Of a stretch of DNA of 64,000 bases, positions 8,442-18,385 are shown in pieces. A program made the translations under genes and the position numbers. This DNA comes from Actinokineospora enzanensis DSM 44649. Lineage in GTDB: Bacteria > Actinomycetota > Actinomycetes > Mycobacteriales > Pseudonocardiaceae. Numbering within the stretch: the stretch's first letter is position 1; each line of letters begins with the position of its first letter. A model generated the notes under the pieces. The model did not search any database, was not told the DNA's origin, and saw only the letters and a program-made list of their open reading frames with translations. Location of the stretch: assembly GCF_000374445.1 (NCBI RefSeq), contig NZ_KB894417.1, positions 97,171-161,170 on the forward strand. Reading direction: 5' to 3'.

Positions 8442-9274
8442 AGTCCGGGCGGAGGCTGGCGGTCCTGGCGGTCGTGCTGGTGGCGGTCGCCTACCTGGGC
8501 ACGAGCTCGACCATCAGCGGCTACCTGGCCAGGCTGGTGAACACCACCGACACGGTCAGCTCGGCCCCGCCGGACTGCCACACCATGCCGAAGGCCGACG
8601 GTGCCACCCGCCTGTACCCGCTGAACGAGACCAGCGGTACCACGGCCGTCGACGAGTCCCCCAGTGCCGCCAACGGCGTCTACCAGGGCGGCCGCCAGTC
8701 CACGATGGCCTCCGGATACCCGTGCACGCGCAACGCGGAGAACAACGCCCGCGTGGACCAGACACACTGGATCTCCACCTCCGGCACCATCAGCATCAGC
8801 CCGACCACCAGCAGCAGCCAGGAGGCGTGGTTCCGCACGGTCAACAGCCAGGGCGTGATCTGCGGCTTCGGCAACACCCAGACCGGCTCCTCCACCACCA
8901 AGTCCCTGCTGCTCAGCGTCACCAGCACCGGACGTCTCGCCTACCTGGTCGCGGGCACCACGAGCTACGAGCTGGTCAGCAACTTCTCCGTCAACGACGG
9001 TGCCTGGCACCACGTCGTCGGTGTGCACGACTCCACCTTCGGCGTGCGCGTCTACTTCGACGGGACCCTGCTGATGTCGCAGAGCGGCGCCCACCCGTCC
9101 GCGTTCACCGCGTACTACCGGATCGGCTACGAGAACACGAGCGGGTTCACCAACGGGTTCGGCACCGACCAGTCCCTGGCCCATTTCTGGGACAACCTGG
9201 CCTTCGTCGCCTACTACCCCTTCGCTCTGAGCGCGGCCGAGGTGACCGGCCACTACCAGGCAGGCGGCCACTGA
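8438..9274 (+). CDS. exported LamG/concanavalin-like lectin protein, cargo 2
   Basis: A 278-residue protein starting at GTG 8438, overlapping the peptidase stop codon (GTGA), with GGAGG upstream. Residues 5-30 form an export helix followed by LARLVNTTDTV; the NTTDTV motif is the same as in cargo 1. The rest reads as a LamG/jellyroll domain: YPLNETSGTTAVDESPSAANG, QEAWFRTVN, WHHVVGVHDSTFGVRVYFDG, FWDNLAFVAYYPFALSAAEV. Such domains bind glycans or proteins. It is likely a cell-surface or secreted binding protein processed by the adjacent peptidase. Confidence 0.8.
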   Translation: MKSGRRLAVLAVVLVAVAYLGTSSTISGYLARLVNTTDTVSSAPPDCHTMPKADGATRLYPLNETSGTTAVDESPSAANGVYQGGRQSTMASGYPCTRNAENNARVDQTHWISTSGTISISPTTSSSQEAWFRTVNSQGVICGFGNTQTGSSTTKSLLLSVTSTGRLAYLVAGTTSYELVSNFSVNDGAWHHVVGVHDSTFGVRVYFDGTLLMSQSGAHPSAFTAYYRIGYENTSGFTNGFGTDQSLAHFWDNLAFVAYYPFALSAAEVTGHYQAGGH

Positions 9275-9335
9275 CGCCGCCGACGGCACGGGGCCGGTGG
9301 GCTGCTGGAGACGGTCAGGGCGCCGGGGCGTGGGG

Positions 9336-10931
9336 TCAGGTGACCGGGACGGCCTCCCGGGGGTGGGTGTGCCGGGTGCGCTGGGCGGTCGGATCCGGGA
9401 TGGGGACGGAGTCGACCAGGCGGCGGGTGTAGGGCTGGGTCGGGGTGCGGAGGACCTCGTGGTGCGGGCCCTCCTCGACCACCGTGCCTCGGTGCAGGAC
9501 GGCCACGCGGTGGGCGAGGGTGTCGACCACGGCAAGGTCGTGGCTGATGAACAGGCAGGCGAAGCCGAGGTCGCGCTGCAGGTCGGTGAGCAGCGCGAGC
9601 ACGGTGGCCTGCACCGAGACGTCGAGGGCGCTGGTGGGCTCGTCGGCGATGATCAGGCGCGGGTCGAGGGCCAGGGCGCGGGCGATGCCGACGCGCTGGC
9701 GTTGGCCGCCGGAGAGTTCGCGGGGGCGGCGGCGGGCGTAGCCGGTGGGGAGGCGGACGGCGTCGAGCAGGTCGGCGACGCGTCGGCGGTAGGCGGTGCC
9801 GGTGGCCGTCCTGTGGACGCGCAGGGGCTCGCCGACACAGTCCTCGATGGACAGTCGGGGGTCGAGGGAGCCGCCCGGGTCCTGGAAGACGAAGCCGATC
9901 GCGCGGCGGATGGCGCGGTCGCGGGGGTCGCCGTCGAGGACGGTGACCGTGCCCGCGTCCGGGCGCAGCAGGCCCGCGGCGACCTTGCCGATGGTGGACT
10001 TGCCGGAGCCGGACTCGCCGACCAGACCGACGACCTCGCCCTGGCGGACGCGCAGGTCGACCCGGTCGACGGCGACGAAGTCCCGGTAGCGCACCACGAC
10101 GCCGTCCAGGCGCAGCGCGTCGGTGGGGGTGTCGTGGGCGGGGGCCGGGGGTCGATGGCCCAGGCGGGGGACGGCGGCGAGGAGCTCCCGGGTGTAGGCG
10201 CGGGTGGGGGCGGCGAACAGGTCGTGCACGGGGGCCTGCTCGACCAGTCTGCCGCGGTGCAGGACGGCGACGCGGTCGGCGAGGTCGGCGACGACGCCCA
10301 TGTTGTGGGTGATCAGCAGGATGGCGGCGCCCAGGCGGTCGCGCAGGTCGCGCAGCAGGGCGAGGATCTCGGCCTGGACGGTCACGTCGAGGGCGGTGGT
10401 GGGCTCGTCGGCGATGATCAGGCGCGGGTCGTTGGCCAGCGCGAGGGCGATCACGACCCGCTGCTTCTGGCCGCCGGACAGTTGATGTGGGTAGAAGCGG
10501 ACGCGGGTGGCCGGGTCGGGGATGCCGACCAGGTCGAGCAGTCGGACCGCCTCCTGCCTGGCCTGCTCACGGGTCAGGTCGCGGTGGGCGCGCAGGACGG
10601 CGGCGAGCTGCCTGCCGACCGTGTGCACGGGGTTGAGCGCGGTCGACGGCTCCTGGAACACCATCGCGATCTCCCGGCCGCGTACTCGTCGCAGCGACTC
10701 CTCGTCGGCACCGAGGAGCTCCCGCCCGTCGAGCCGGACGCTGCCGCCGGTGGACGCGGTGGCGGGCAGGAGGCCGAGGATCGCGCGGGCGGTCACCGAC
10801 TTGCCGGAGCCGGATTCCCCCACCACGGCGACGATCTCGCCCGCGCCCACCGTGAAGTCGATCCCCCGCACGGCGGGCGCGCCGCCGAAGGACACCTCCA
10901 GCCCGCTGACCCGCAACACCTCAACGCTCAT
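9336..10931 (-). CDS. fused double ABC ATPase of a peptide/nickel-type importer (DppD-DppF-like)
   Basis: A 531-residue protein. The start [15 protein letters not shown] at 10931 has GGGGGAGGAG upstream. Two complete nucleotide-binding domains are present: domain 1 (about 1-260) with [16 protein letters not shown] and [12 protein letters not shown]; domain 2 (about 275-510) with [17 protein letters not shown] and [12 protein letters not shown]. Fusion of the two ATPases is common in actinobacterial Dpp/Opp/Gsi systems. Its permeases and binding protein are encoded upstream at 13.7-17.1 kb, with the arylsulfatase gene between, so it powers uptake of the same substrate, probably a sulfate ester. 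A 484-base gap separates it from the sulfatase gene. Confidence 0.9.
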   Translation of the reverse strand: MSVEVLRVSGLEVSFGGAPAVRGIDFTVGAGEIVAVVGESGSGKSVTARAILGLLPATASTGGSVRLDGRELLGADEESLRRVRGREIAMVFQEPSTALNPVHTVGRQLAAVLRAHRDLTREQARQEAVRLLDLVGIPDPATRVRFYPHQLSGGQKQRVVIALALANDPRLIIADEPTTALDVTVQAEILALLRDLRDRLGAAILLITHNMGVVADLADRVAVLHRGRLVEQAPVHDLFAAPTRAYTRELLAAVPRLGHRPPAPAHDTPTDALRLDGVVVRYRDFVAVDRVDLRVRQGEVVGLVGESGSGKSTIGKVAAGLLRPDAGTVTVLDGDPRDRAIRRAIGFVFQDPGGSLDPRLSIEDCVGEPLRVHRTATGTAYRRRVADLLDAVRLPTGYARRRPRELSGGQRQRVGIARALALDPRLIIADEPTSALDVSVQATVLALLTDLQRDLGFACLFISHDLAVVDTLAHRVAVLHRGTVVEEGPHHEVLRTPTQPYTRRLVDSVPIPDPTAQRTRHTHPREAVPVT

Positions 10932-11415
10932 CGTGACGCTCCTCCCCCGGCTTCGCGGTCGAGTCCCGTGGCCTTGCCCTGCCGGGGATGGTCGCCGCGT
11001 CACTGCCGGATTTCCCTGTCAGAGCAGGGATCTCTCGTTCTCTCACTGCGAAACGGTGTACTCGTACGGCGGATGCCCTGGCCGAGGGCACCGGCGGTCC
11101 TGCCCGCCGCGCTTCATGACTCGTCACGTGGGCAGGGGCGCTGGTCGTGATCATCGTCCCGATACCCCGGGGTCGGGGTGTCGCGGCTCGGGGGTATCCC
11201 TGCGTCGGGCGTGGTGGTGCGCGAGCGTGGTGTCCGCGAGGCCGGGGTAGTGCGGGGTCGGCGTGGTGGACAGCATCCTCGGTGTCGCGTCGAACAGGCC
11301 CGGGGCGGGGGTCACGACGCCTGCCGATGGCCAGAGCTCCTCGACCGGGAGCAGGTCGATCATCCCCACGTGCAGGCCCCACGGGCGTGGACCGACCACA
11401 GTGGACGGGAGTCGG
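10932..11415. other. gap inside the sulfate-ester operon with a hairpin
   Basis: About 480 bases between the sulfatase and ATPase genes. Frames here lack a ribosome binding site and known motifs. It holds an inverted repeat GATACCCC (11161-11168) / GGGGTATC (11191-11198) with a 22-base loop, and GC-rich low-complexity sequence. It may attenuate transcription or hold a second promoter for the ATPase gene. Confidence 0.35.
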
Positions 11416-13710
11416 TCAGTCGTAGACACGTTCGGCCTCCGCCCACAGGCGGGCCAGCAGGGCCGGGTCGTAGTCGGCCTGCTTGCCGGGTTCGTAGCGG
11501 ACGTGGTGCAGGGTGCCGGTGAACGGGAAGGCGCGTTCGCGGGTGTGCAGGTCCCAGTCGACCGGGCCGCCGCGGTCGGCCGCGACGCTGATGCCGGTGA
11601 ACGGGGCCAGGCCGATCATCTGCGGGACCGGGCCGAGCTCGGCGGTGGCCGTGCCGGTGTCCAGGACGAGGTTCCAGCGGAACTCCGCCAGTGCCTCGGC
11701 GGTGAGGCGGATCTCGGCCGGGCCGGGCCCCAGCGGCACCGGGCCGGGGCGGTGGACCTCGCCGTAGGCGTTGTAGGTGAGGTGGGCGGCGCCGTCCTCG
11801 ATGTAGACGACGTAGCCGCCGCCTTGGTCGCCGTGGGCGAACAGGACGCCGCGATCACCGGCCGCGAGGTCCACGGAGGCCACTACGGTGAAGTCGCGGA
11901 ACTGGATGAGCTGGGCGGAACGATAGCGCTCCAGCAGGGGCGTGCCCGGGTAGAGCGTGACGGGGCGTTCCAGGCGTTCGTCCGCGGGCCTGCGCAGGTG
12001 GGCGGCGGGGGTGTGGTCGTTGAGCGGGAACACCGTGTTGTGCCAGGCGGCGTGTTCCCAGGCGGCCGCGAGCTCGGCCAGCTTCCCCGGGTGCGCGGCC
12101 GCCACGTTCGTGGTCTCCGTGGGGTCCTCGGCGACGTGGTAGAGCTCCCATTCGCTGTCGCTGTAAGGGGTTCCGGGGCGGTGGCGGGTGACGATCTTCC
12201 AGCCGTCGGCGTAGTAGCCGCGGTTGCCACCGGTCTCGGTGTACTGGGTGGTGTGCGCGCTGTCGGCCGACGGGTCGCGCAGTAGCGGCACCGCGCTCAC
12301 GCCGTCCTGTTCGGCGGCGGTCACACCGTGCCGGGTGTCCAGGCGCGGTACCCCTGCCAGTTCCAGCAGGGTGGGGGCGACGTCGGTGACGTACACGTAC
12401 TGGTCGCGTAGACCGGATTCCAGACCGGCGGGCCAGTGCACGATGAACGGGGTGCGCACGCCACCCGCGTAGGTGTCGAACTTGTACAGGCGGAACGGGG
12501 TGTTCGAGGCCTGTGCCCAGCCGCGCGGGTAGTGGATGGTGGTCTGCGGGCCGCCCAGCAGGTCCAGTTCGCGTTCGACGTCGCGGTTCCAGTCGGCGGG
12601 GACGCCGGGCACGTGCACGAACTGGCTGAAGTAGCTGCGGGTGCCCGCCGGGCCGCCCTCGGCCGTGGCGCCGTTGTCCGAGGTGAACACAATGATCGTG
12701 TCGTCCAGTTCGCCGTGTCTGCGCAGGGTTTCCACGATCCTGCCGACGCTCTGGTCCACGTTGTCCAGGGCCGCCGCGTAGACCTCCATGTAGCGGGCGA
12801 ACAGCTCCTGCCGCTCGGGCGTCAGGTCCGACCACGGCGGGACGTCGCTGCCGGGTTCGCTGTTGCGCGGCGGCAGCGCCGTGCCGGGCGGGAACAGGCC
12901 CTCGGCGAGCTGCTTGGCGAAGCGGCGTTCGCGGATCACGTCCCAGCCCTCGGCGTAGCGGCCGCGGTAGCGGGCCAGGTCGCTGGCCTTGGCGCCGAGC
13001 GGGCCGTGCATGGCGTGGTGGGCGAAGTAGAGCAGGAACGGCTTGTCCGGGTCGCTCGCGCGCAGGGTGTCGATCATGCGGGTGGCGCGGTCGGTCAGGT
13101 CGTCGGTGAGGTAGTAGCCGTCCGGGAAGTCGCCGTCGTAGGGGCTGTTGTCCCAGACCAGGCGGTGTGGGTGGTGCAGGTTCGTAAGGCCTTCGAGACT
13201 GCCGAAGTACCGGTCGAAGCCGCGTTGCAGCGGCCAGGAGGCGCGGTCGGCGGCGTCGTGGCTGGCGGCGTCGCGGGTGAGGTGCCATTTGCCGACGGCG
13301 AAGGTCGCGTACCCGGCGGCACGCAGCGACTCGGCGAGCGAGGGGGCGTCGTCGGGCAGCTGGAATGAGTAGGCGGGGTAGCCGGGGTCGGAGTTGGCCG
13401 GGACGGCGAAGCCCGCGCGGTGCGGGTTGAGGCCGGTGAGCAGGGCCGCGCGGGACGGCGAGCAGAGCGGCGTGGTGTGGTAGTTGGTGAGTCGTAAGCC
13501 GCCCGCGGCGAGCGCGTCCAGGGCGGGGGTGGCGATCTCGCCGCCGAACGGACCGATGTCGGCGTAGCCGAGGTCGTCGACAAGGATCACGACGATGTTG
13601 GGGCCGCTCGCGCGCCGCTCCGCGGGCCAGCCGGGGCGGGACCCGGCGAAGGTGCGGCCGACGGTTCCGGTGAAGCCCGCGTAGCCCCGGGCGTGGTCGG
13701 GGAGTGTCAT
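11416..13710 (-). CDS. arylsulfatase (formylglycine-dependent)
   Basis: A 764-residue protein, within the range of large AslA-type arylsulfatases. The N-terminal half has PNIVVILVDDLGYADIG (metal-binding Asp pair) and the sulfatase signature CSPSRAALLTG with Cys83, the residue converted to formylglycine; FTSDNGA is a further active-site region. No export signal is obvious, so it probably acts in the cytoplasm on imported esters, releasing sulfate. It lies 17 bases after the DppC-like permease gene on the same strand and is probably in one transcript with the importer. A separate formylglycine-generating enzyme gene was not found in the window. Confidence 0.9.
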   Translation of the reverse strand: MTLPDHARGYAGFTGTVGRTFAGSRPGWPAERRASGPNIVVILVDDLGYADIGPFGGEIATPALDALAAGGLRLTNYHTTPLCSPSRAALLTGLNPHRAGFAVPANSDPGYPAYSFQLPDDAPSLAESLRAAGYATFAVGKWHLTRDAASHDAADRASWPLQRGFDRYFGSLEGLTNLHHPHRLVWDNSPYDGDFPDGYYLTDDLTDRATRMIDTLRASDPDKPFLLYFAHHAMHGPLGAKASDLARYRGRYAEGWDVIRERRFAKQLAEGLFPPGTALPPRNSEPGSDVPPWSDLTPERQELFARYMEVYAAALDNVDQSVGRIVETLRRHGELDDTIIVFTSDNGATAEGGPAGTRSYFSQFVHVPGVPADWNRDVERELDLLGGPQTTIHYPRGWAQASNTPFRLYKFDTYAGGVRTPFIVHWPAGLESGLRDQYVYVTDVAPTLLELAGVPRLDTRHGVTAAEQDGVSAVPLLRDPSADSAHTTQYTETGGNRGYYADGWKIVTRHRPGTPYSDSEWELYHVAEDPTETTNVAAAHPGKLAELAAAWEHAAWHNTVFPLNDHTPAAHLRRPADERLERPVTLYPGTPLLERYRSAQLIQFRDFTVVASVDLAAGDRGVLFAHGDQGGGYVVYIEDGAAHLTYNAYGEVHRPGPVPLGPGPAEIRLTAEALAEFRWNLVLDTGTATAELGPVPQMIGLAPFTGISVAADRGGPVDWDLHTRERAFPFTGTLHHVRYEPGKQADYDPALLARLWAEAERVYD

Positions 13711-13727
13711 GGCGTCGTCCTTCGTGG

Positions 13728-14600
13728 TCAGGTGCCGCGGGCGGCGTTGGCGGCCTGGGCGATCGACTGGAAGCCCAGCACGAGCACGGCGGTCACCGCC
13801 AGGGGGCCGAGGGCGAAGAGCGGGTTGAGGTCGAGGTAGTGCAGGGACGTTGTCAGCACCGCGCCGAGCGACGGTTCGGGTGGGCTGACGCCGATGCCGA
13901 GCACGCTCATGGCGCCCTCGATGAACACCGCGACCGACATGGACAGTGCGAGTTGGACCAGTACCGGCTCCAGCGAGTTGGGCAGCACGTGCACGCGTAG
14001 CACATGTCCCTTGCCCGCGCCGACGACCTGGGCGGCGGTGACGAACGGGGACTCCCGGACCCGCAGCACGGCGGTGCGCAGCAGCCTGCCGAAGATCGGG
14101 ATCTCCACGCTGACGACCACGATCATCACCGACAGCGTCCCCGGGCCGAGCACGGCGGCGAGGCCGATGGCCAGGATCAGCTGTGGGAAGGCGAGCAGCA
14201 CGTCGAACAGCCGCTGCACGGCGATGTCGAGCGTGTTGTTGACCGTGGCCATGGCGCCGACCGCACAGCCGATCAGCGCGCCGACGGGGACCGCGACGAA
14301 GCTGATCAGCAGGTCCACGCGGATGCCGGAGAGCAGCCGGGCGAGGATGTCGCGGTTGAGGTCGTCGGTGCCCAGCGGGTGCGCGGCCGACGGGCCGAGC
14401 AGGTTGGCGCCGGGGATCTGCTGGTAGGGGTCCCAGGACACGAACAGCGGGCCGAGCAGCCCGGCGGCCACGACGAGGCCGACCAGGACCAGTCCGACGA
14501 GGCCCTTGCCGCGCCGGAAGGTCCCGGGCCGTCGCGGGACGGCGACCTCGGGAGCGTCGGGGGTCTCGGGGATCTCGGCGGAGTCGAGGGTGGCGGTCAT
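13728..14600 (-). CDS. ABC importer permease, DppC-like
   Basis: A 290-residue protein starting MTATLDSAEIPE. The start overlaps the stop of the upstream permease gene by 4 bases (ATGA), showing translational coupling. The sequence has an N-terminal membrane helix (GLVGLVLVGLVVAAGLLG), the HPLGTDDLNRDILARLLSG segment typical of DppC/OppC, and the EAA-type loop (AAQVVGAGKGHVLRVHVLPN). About six membrane spans are expected. It pairs with the DppB-like permease to form the channel for the substrate delivered by the lipoprotein at 15.6-17.1 kb. Confidence 0.9.
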   Translation of the reverse strand: MTATLDSAEIPETPDAPEVAVPRRPGTFRRGKGLVGLVLVGLVVAAGLLGPLFVSWDPYQQIPGANLLGPSAAHPLGTDDLNRDILARLLSGIRVDLLISFVAVPVGALIGCAVGAMATVNNTLDIAVQRLFDVLLAFPQLILAIGLAAVLGPGTLSVMIVVVSVEIPIFGRLLRTAVLRVRESPFVTAAQVVGAGKGHVLRVHVLPNSLEPVLVQLALSMSVAVFIEGAMSVLGIGVSPPEPSLGAVLTTSLHYLDLNPLFALGPLAVTAVLVLGFQSIAQAANAARGT

Positions 14601-15556
14601 GACGTGGCTCCCAACCGGATGCGTGGGTCCAGCCAGGCGTGCACGACGTCGGTGAACAGCTGGACGAGGACGAACACCGCGACCGACAGCATCAGCAGCA
14701 CCTGCACCAGCGGGTAGTCGCGCCGGGTGATGCCCTGCTCCACCAGCAGTCCCAGTCCTGGCCAGGCGAAGATGGACTCGACCAGTACCGCGCCGCCGAG
14801 CAGGGCGCCCGCCTGCAGGCCGAGCGTGGTCACCGCGACCGGCAGGGCGCCGCGCAGCGCGTGGCCAAGGACGATGTCGCGGCGGCGTACGCCCGCGGCG
14901 CGGACGGTGGTCACGTAGTCCTGGCGGAGCTCGCCGCGCAGGGTCTCGGCCAGGAAGCCGGTGAGCACGCCCGCCACCGGCAGCCCCAGGCACACCGCGG
15001 GCAGCACGAGGTACTGGGCGGTGATGTCGAGGCGGTCGAACATGCCGTCGGGTGGCACTCCCCCGGTCGGCAGGACGCGGAACACCACGCCGAACACGAT
15101 GATCAGCACGACACCGGTGACGAACGTGGGCAGCGCGACGGCGGCGGTGTGGAAGGCGGTCAGGGCCCGGTCGACCCACCGGCTGCGGGTGGCCGCCCAC
15201 AGCGGGCCGAGCAGCAGCGCGACCAGCACCGCGATGACCAGCGCGGCCAGGGTCAGCACCACGGTGTTGCCCAGGCCGTCGCCGACCAGCTCGGCGATGT
15301 CGCCGCCGATCAGGTAGGAGCGGCCAAGTTCGCCGGTGAGCAGGCCGCCCAGCCAGTGCAGGTACTGCCCCACCAGCGACCGGTCCAGCCCCAGGTCGTG
15401 CCGGATCGCGGCGACGACCTCGGGCGGCGCGTCCGGGCCCGCCAGCACCGCCGCCGCGTCCCCGGGGATCGCGCGGATCACCAGGAAGATCAGCACAGAG
15501 GCGAGGAACAGCACGAGCAGCGCCGACGGGGCGCGGCGGAGCAGGTAACGGCTCAT
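14597..15556 (-). CDS. ABC importer permease, DppB-like
   Basis: A 319-residue membrane protein starting MSRYLLRRAPSALLVLFLAS, the classic DppB/OppB opening. IFLVIRAIPGDAA and the loop YVTTVRAAGVRRRDIVLGHA (permease EAA region) are present. It overlaps the binding-protein gene and the DppC gene by 4 bases each. It forms the heterodimeric channel of the importer with the next gene product. Confidence 0.92.
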   Translation of the reverse strand: MSRYLLRRAPSALLVLFLASVLIFLVIRAIPGDAAAVLAGPDAPPEVVAAIRHDLGLDRSLVGQYLHWLGGLLTGELGRSYLIGGDIAELVGDGLGNTVVLTLAALVIAVLVALLLGPLWAATRSRWVDRALTAFHTAAVALPTFVTGVVLIIVFGVVFRVLPTGGVPPDGMFDRLDITAQYLVLPAVCLGLPVAGVLTGFLAETLRGELRQDYVTTVRAAGVRRRDIVLGHALRGALPVAVTTLGLQAGALLGGAVLVESIFAWPGLGLLVEQGITRRDYPLVQVLLMLSVAVFVLVQLFTDVVHAWLDPRIRLGATS

Positions 15557-17121
15557 GCCAGGAACGCCTTGCTCAGGTCGAGCTCACGGCGGCGGGACCA
15601 GTCGACGCCGTGCAGGGTGTCGCGGACCACGATCTGCTCGAACACCACGGCGATCTCGGCGAGGAACGTGCCGTCGAGGAGCTGCTGGGACAGTTCCCGG
15701 TAGGCGGCGGTCGCCTCGGCGCCGGTGCCACTCGGCAGCTGCCAGGCGTTCTCGGCGGCCGCGGTGTAGGCCGGGGAGCTGAAGTGCGAGGAGTTGCGGC
15801 GGGCGTTGAACGGGTAGGCGCTGACGGTCAGCGTGGACGGGGTGAACTGCGCCCAGGAGTGGTTGGTCGCCCACAGGCCGGGGAACTGGGCACCGATCAA
15901 CTGCTTGACGAACTGGGTGGAGTCCACCGGGGTGAGCTGCACCGTGATGCCCGCCTCGGCCAGGTTGTTCTGCACGATCTGCGCGGTCGTGGCGGCCACC
16001 TGGTCGTTGCCGACGTAGGCGAGCGGGATCTCCGGCACCGGCCTGCCGTACTCGGCGAGCAGCGCCTTGGCCTTGGCCACGTCGTGCCGGTAGCGGCCGT
16101 CGAGCTGCGGGTCGTAGGCGGGGCTGGTGCGCGGCCAGGGCAGCGACACCGGGTAGCCCTTGTCCCGGTAGACCTCCTTGACGATCCGCTCCTTGTCCAG
16201 CGCGTAGGCCACGGCCTGCCGGACGCGCGGGTCGTCGAGGCCGGGCGAGGTGACGTTGACGCCCACGTAGGCCTGCAGCTCGGCGCCCTCCAGCGGGATC
16301 GCGGCGACGCCACCGCCCGCGGTGGCGGACTCGGCGTCCCGGTAGCCCACCCCGCGGGCGAGCTGGACCTGGCCGGACTTCACGGCGGCGACCAGCGACT
16401 GGCTGTCCGGGATGACCCGCACGTGCACGCCGTCGAGGTAGGGCGCGCCGCCCCAGTAGTCCAGGTTGCGGGTGAACCTGAGATCGGTGTTGGGGCGCCA
16501 GGCGTCGAACACGAACGGGCCGGTGCCGACGAACCTCTTGCCGGTGCCGATGTCGGCCGCGGTCGCCGAGTCGATGATCGGCACCGTGTCCAGCAGGTCG
16601 AACAGGTTGCCGACCGGGTGTTCCAGGTGCAGCACGACCTGGTCGGGGGCGGGCGTGTCCACGGCGGTGATCACCTTGGCGGTGCTCGCCAGCTGGCCGT
16701 TCCACTTGGGGTCGGTGTAGGAGGCGAGGGAGAACTTCACGTCGGCCGAGGTGAAGGCCCGTCCGGTGTGGAACTTGACGCCCTGGCGGAGCGTGAGGGT
16801 GAGGGTGCGGCCGCCGTCGGTCGCGGCCCACTCGGTGGCCAGCCGCGGCGCGGGGGTCAGGCTCTTGCGGTCGTAGCGGACCAGCGTGTCGTAGACCAGG
16901 CCGACGACGGTGGTGATCGAGACGTTGCTGTTGGTGAACAGGTTGGCGGGCACCAGGTCGAGGTTGACGCCGAGCTCGGCCACCCCGCCCGCCCGCGGTG
17001 CCGCCGAGGCCCCGCCGGACCGGGTCTGGGCGTCCACCGCGGACTCGCAGGCGGTCGCGGTGAGCAGCAGCGCGGCCGCCGCGAGGGCGCGGAGCACGGG
17101 ACGTCTGGGGACTGCGTTCAT
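15553..17121 (-). CDS. substrate-binding lipoprotein of the importer (SBP family 5)
   Basis: A 522-residue protein with a lipoprotein signal (VLRALAAAALLLTATACES; the Cys is near residue 25). The mature part has the family 5 peptide/nickel-binding features GVKFHTGRAFTSADVKFSL and FVGTGPFVFDAWRP, and YVGVNVTSPGLDDPRVRQA. It should be anchored outside the membrane and bind the transported compound. Genomic context with an arylsulfatase and an AtsK-like dioxygenase suggests that the ligand is an organic sulfate ester rather than a peptide; this is inference. The start overlaps the stop of the ROK gene by 4 bases. Confidence 0.88.
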   Translation of the reverse strand: MNAVPRRPVLRALAAAALLLTATACESAVDAQTRSGGASAAPRAGGVAELGVNLDLVPANLFTNSNVSITTVVGLVYDTLVRYDRKSLTPAPRLATEWAATDGGRTLTLTLRQGVKFHTGRAFTSADVKFSLASYTDPKWNGQLASTAKVITAVDTPAPDQVVLHLEHPVGNLFDLLDTVPIIDSATAADIGTGKRFVGTGPFVFDAWRPNTDLRFTRNLDYWGGAPYLDGVHVRVIPDSQSLVAAVKSGQVQLARGVGYRDAESATAGGGVAAIPLEGAELQAYVGVNVTSPGLDDPRVRQAVAYALDKERIVKEVYRDKGYPVSLPWPRTSPAYDPQLDGRYRHDVAKAKALLAEYGRPVPEIPLAYVGNDQVAATTAQIVQNNLAEAGITVQLTPVDSTQFVKQLIGAQFPGLWATNHSWAQFTPSTLTVSAYPFNARRNSSHFSSPAYTAAAENAWQLPSGTGAEATAAYRELSQQLLDGTFLAEIAVVFEQIVVRDTLHGVDWSRRRELDLSKAFLA

Positions 17122-18341
17122 CGGGCGGAGGCCTTTCGTGCGGTGTGGTCCGGTCGGGCGTTCGGCGGCCGGACGGTGTCGAGCAGGTCGAGCGGGTGGT
17201 CGAAGAGCCGGTTGAGCAGGCCGGTGCAGGCGGCGGTGGCCTGCAGGGTGGGGCCGAAGCGGGTGACCGAGACGATGTCGGTGCCGGGCAGGGTCGTGGT
17301 GGTGGCGAAGGCGTGCAGCAGGTCGGGCAGCCGTTCGGCCGGGTCGGTGATGGCCTGCCCGCCGAGCACGACCCGGTCGGGGTTGAGCGCGTCGCGCAGC
17401 AGGCCGACGGCGCGGCCGAGCGCGGTGGCCCGGTCGGTGAGCAGCCGGGTCGCGCGCGGGTCGCCCGCGCGGGCGGCGTCCCGGACCAGCCGGATGTCCG
17501 GTTCGGCGACCACGCCGTCGCGGGCGGCCGTCTCGGCGATCGTGCGGTCGGCGACCGTGACCTCCAGGCAGCCGGTGTCACCGCACGGACATCGGGCGTC
17601 GCCGCCGATCGGCAGGTGCGCGATGCTGCCCCCGCCGCCGGGGCCGCGGTGCAGCACGCCGTCCACGGACAGGGCGATGCCGACGACCTCGCGGGCGTAG
17701 AAGTACAGCAGGCTGGACACCCGCGGGCCCCAGCCGAACAGCAGCTCGGCATTGGCCATGGCGGCGACGTGCCCGTCCAGGTGCACGGGGTAGCCGGTGG
17801 CGCGGCGCAGCAGGTCGGCGGCGGGCACCCGGTGCCAGCCGAGCCGGTCGTGGTCGAGCAGGCCGCGCTCGGCGTCGACCAGGCCGCCGCTGGCCAGGCC
17901 GATGCCGACCACGGCACGGCGCGGCCAGCGGCGCAGGAACGCGCGGACCTTGCCCGCGATGTGCGCGAGCACGTCCTCGGCGCTGCCGCCGGGGGTCGGG
18001 ATCTCCTCGGAGTCCAGCAGCGTGCCGCGCAGGTCGGCCAGGCCGTAGGTGACGGTGCTGACGCCGATGTGCACGCCGCAGGCGGCGTACAGGGTGTCGT
18101 CGAGGTGGATGGGCACCCGGGGCCGCCCGATGGCGCCCGCGGGCACCAGCTCGGGGAACTCGCGCAGCAGGCCCAGCTCGATCAGCCGCGCGACCTGCCT
18201 GCTCACCGTGGGCATGCTCAGCCCGGTGTGCTCGCCGATGGCCGCGCGCGAGAGCGGGCCCTCGCGGCGGATCACGGCCAGCACGGCGGCGGCGTTGGCG
18301 GCCCGCACGCCGGGGCGGCTGGGACGCGGGATGTCGGGCAC
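17118..18341 (-). CDS. ROK-family transcriptional regulator
   Basis: A 407-residue protein. The GTG start at 18341 (VPDIPRPSRPGVR) is preceded by GGAAAGG; a longer frame upstream runs through tandem repeats and lacks such support. Residues about 15-75 form a winged helix (LSRAAIGEHTGLSMPTVSRQVARL). The rest is a ROK fold with the zinc motif CPCGDTGCLE (C-x-C-G-x-x-G-C-x-E) and GIGLASGGLVD. ROK repressors of this length usually bind a sugar or its derivative. It is the first gene of the leftward importer-sulfatase operon and is divergent from the AtsK-like gene, so it probably controls both. Confidence 0.85.
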   Translation of the reverse strand: MPDIPRPSRPGVRAANAAAVLAVIRREGPLSRAAIGEHTGLSMPTVSRQVARLIELGLLREFPELVPAGAIGRPRVPIHLDDTLYAACGVHIGVSTVTYGLADLRGTLLDSEEIPTPGGSAEDVLAHIAGKVRAFLRRWPRRAVVGIGLASGGLVDAERGLLDHDRLGWHRVPAADLLRRATGYPVHLDGHVAAMANAELLFGWGPRVSSLLYFYAREVVGIALSVDGVLHRGPGGGGSIAHLPIGGDARCPCGDTGCLEVTVADRTIAETAARDGVVAEPDIRLVRDAARAGDPRATRLLTDRATALGRAVGLLRDALNPDRVVLGGQAITDPAERLPDLLHAFATTTTLPGTDIVSVTRFGPTLQATAACTGLLNRLFDHPLDLLDTVRPPNARPDHTARKASAR

Positions 18342-18385
18342 GGCGGGCCTTTCCGGGCAGGGGTGCGTGATCGGAGTCGCCGGGA

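Noticed and set aside
11151..11429. A 92-codon minus-strand frame between sulfatase and ATPase genes
   Set aside because: It overlaps the sulfatase end, has no ribosome binding site and no recognisable motif.
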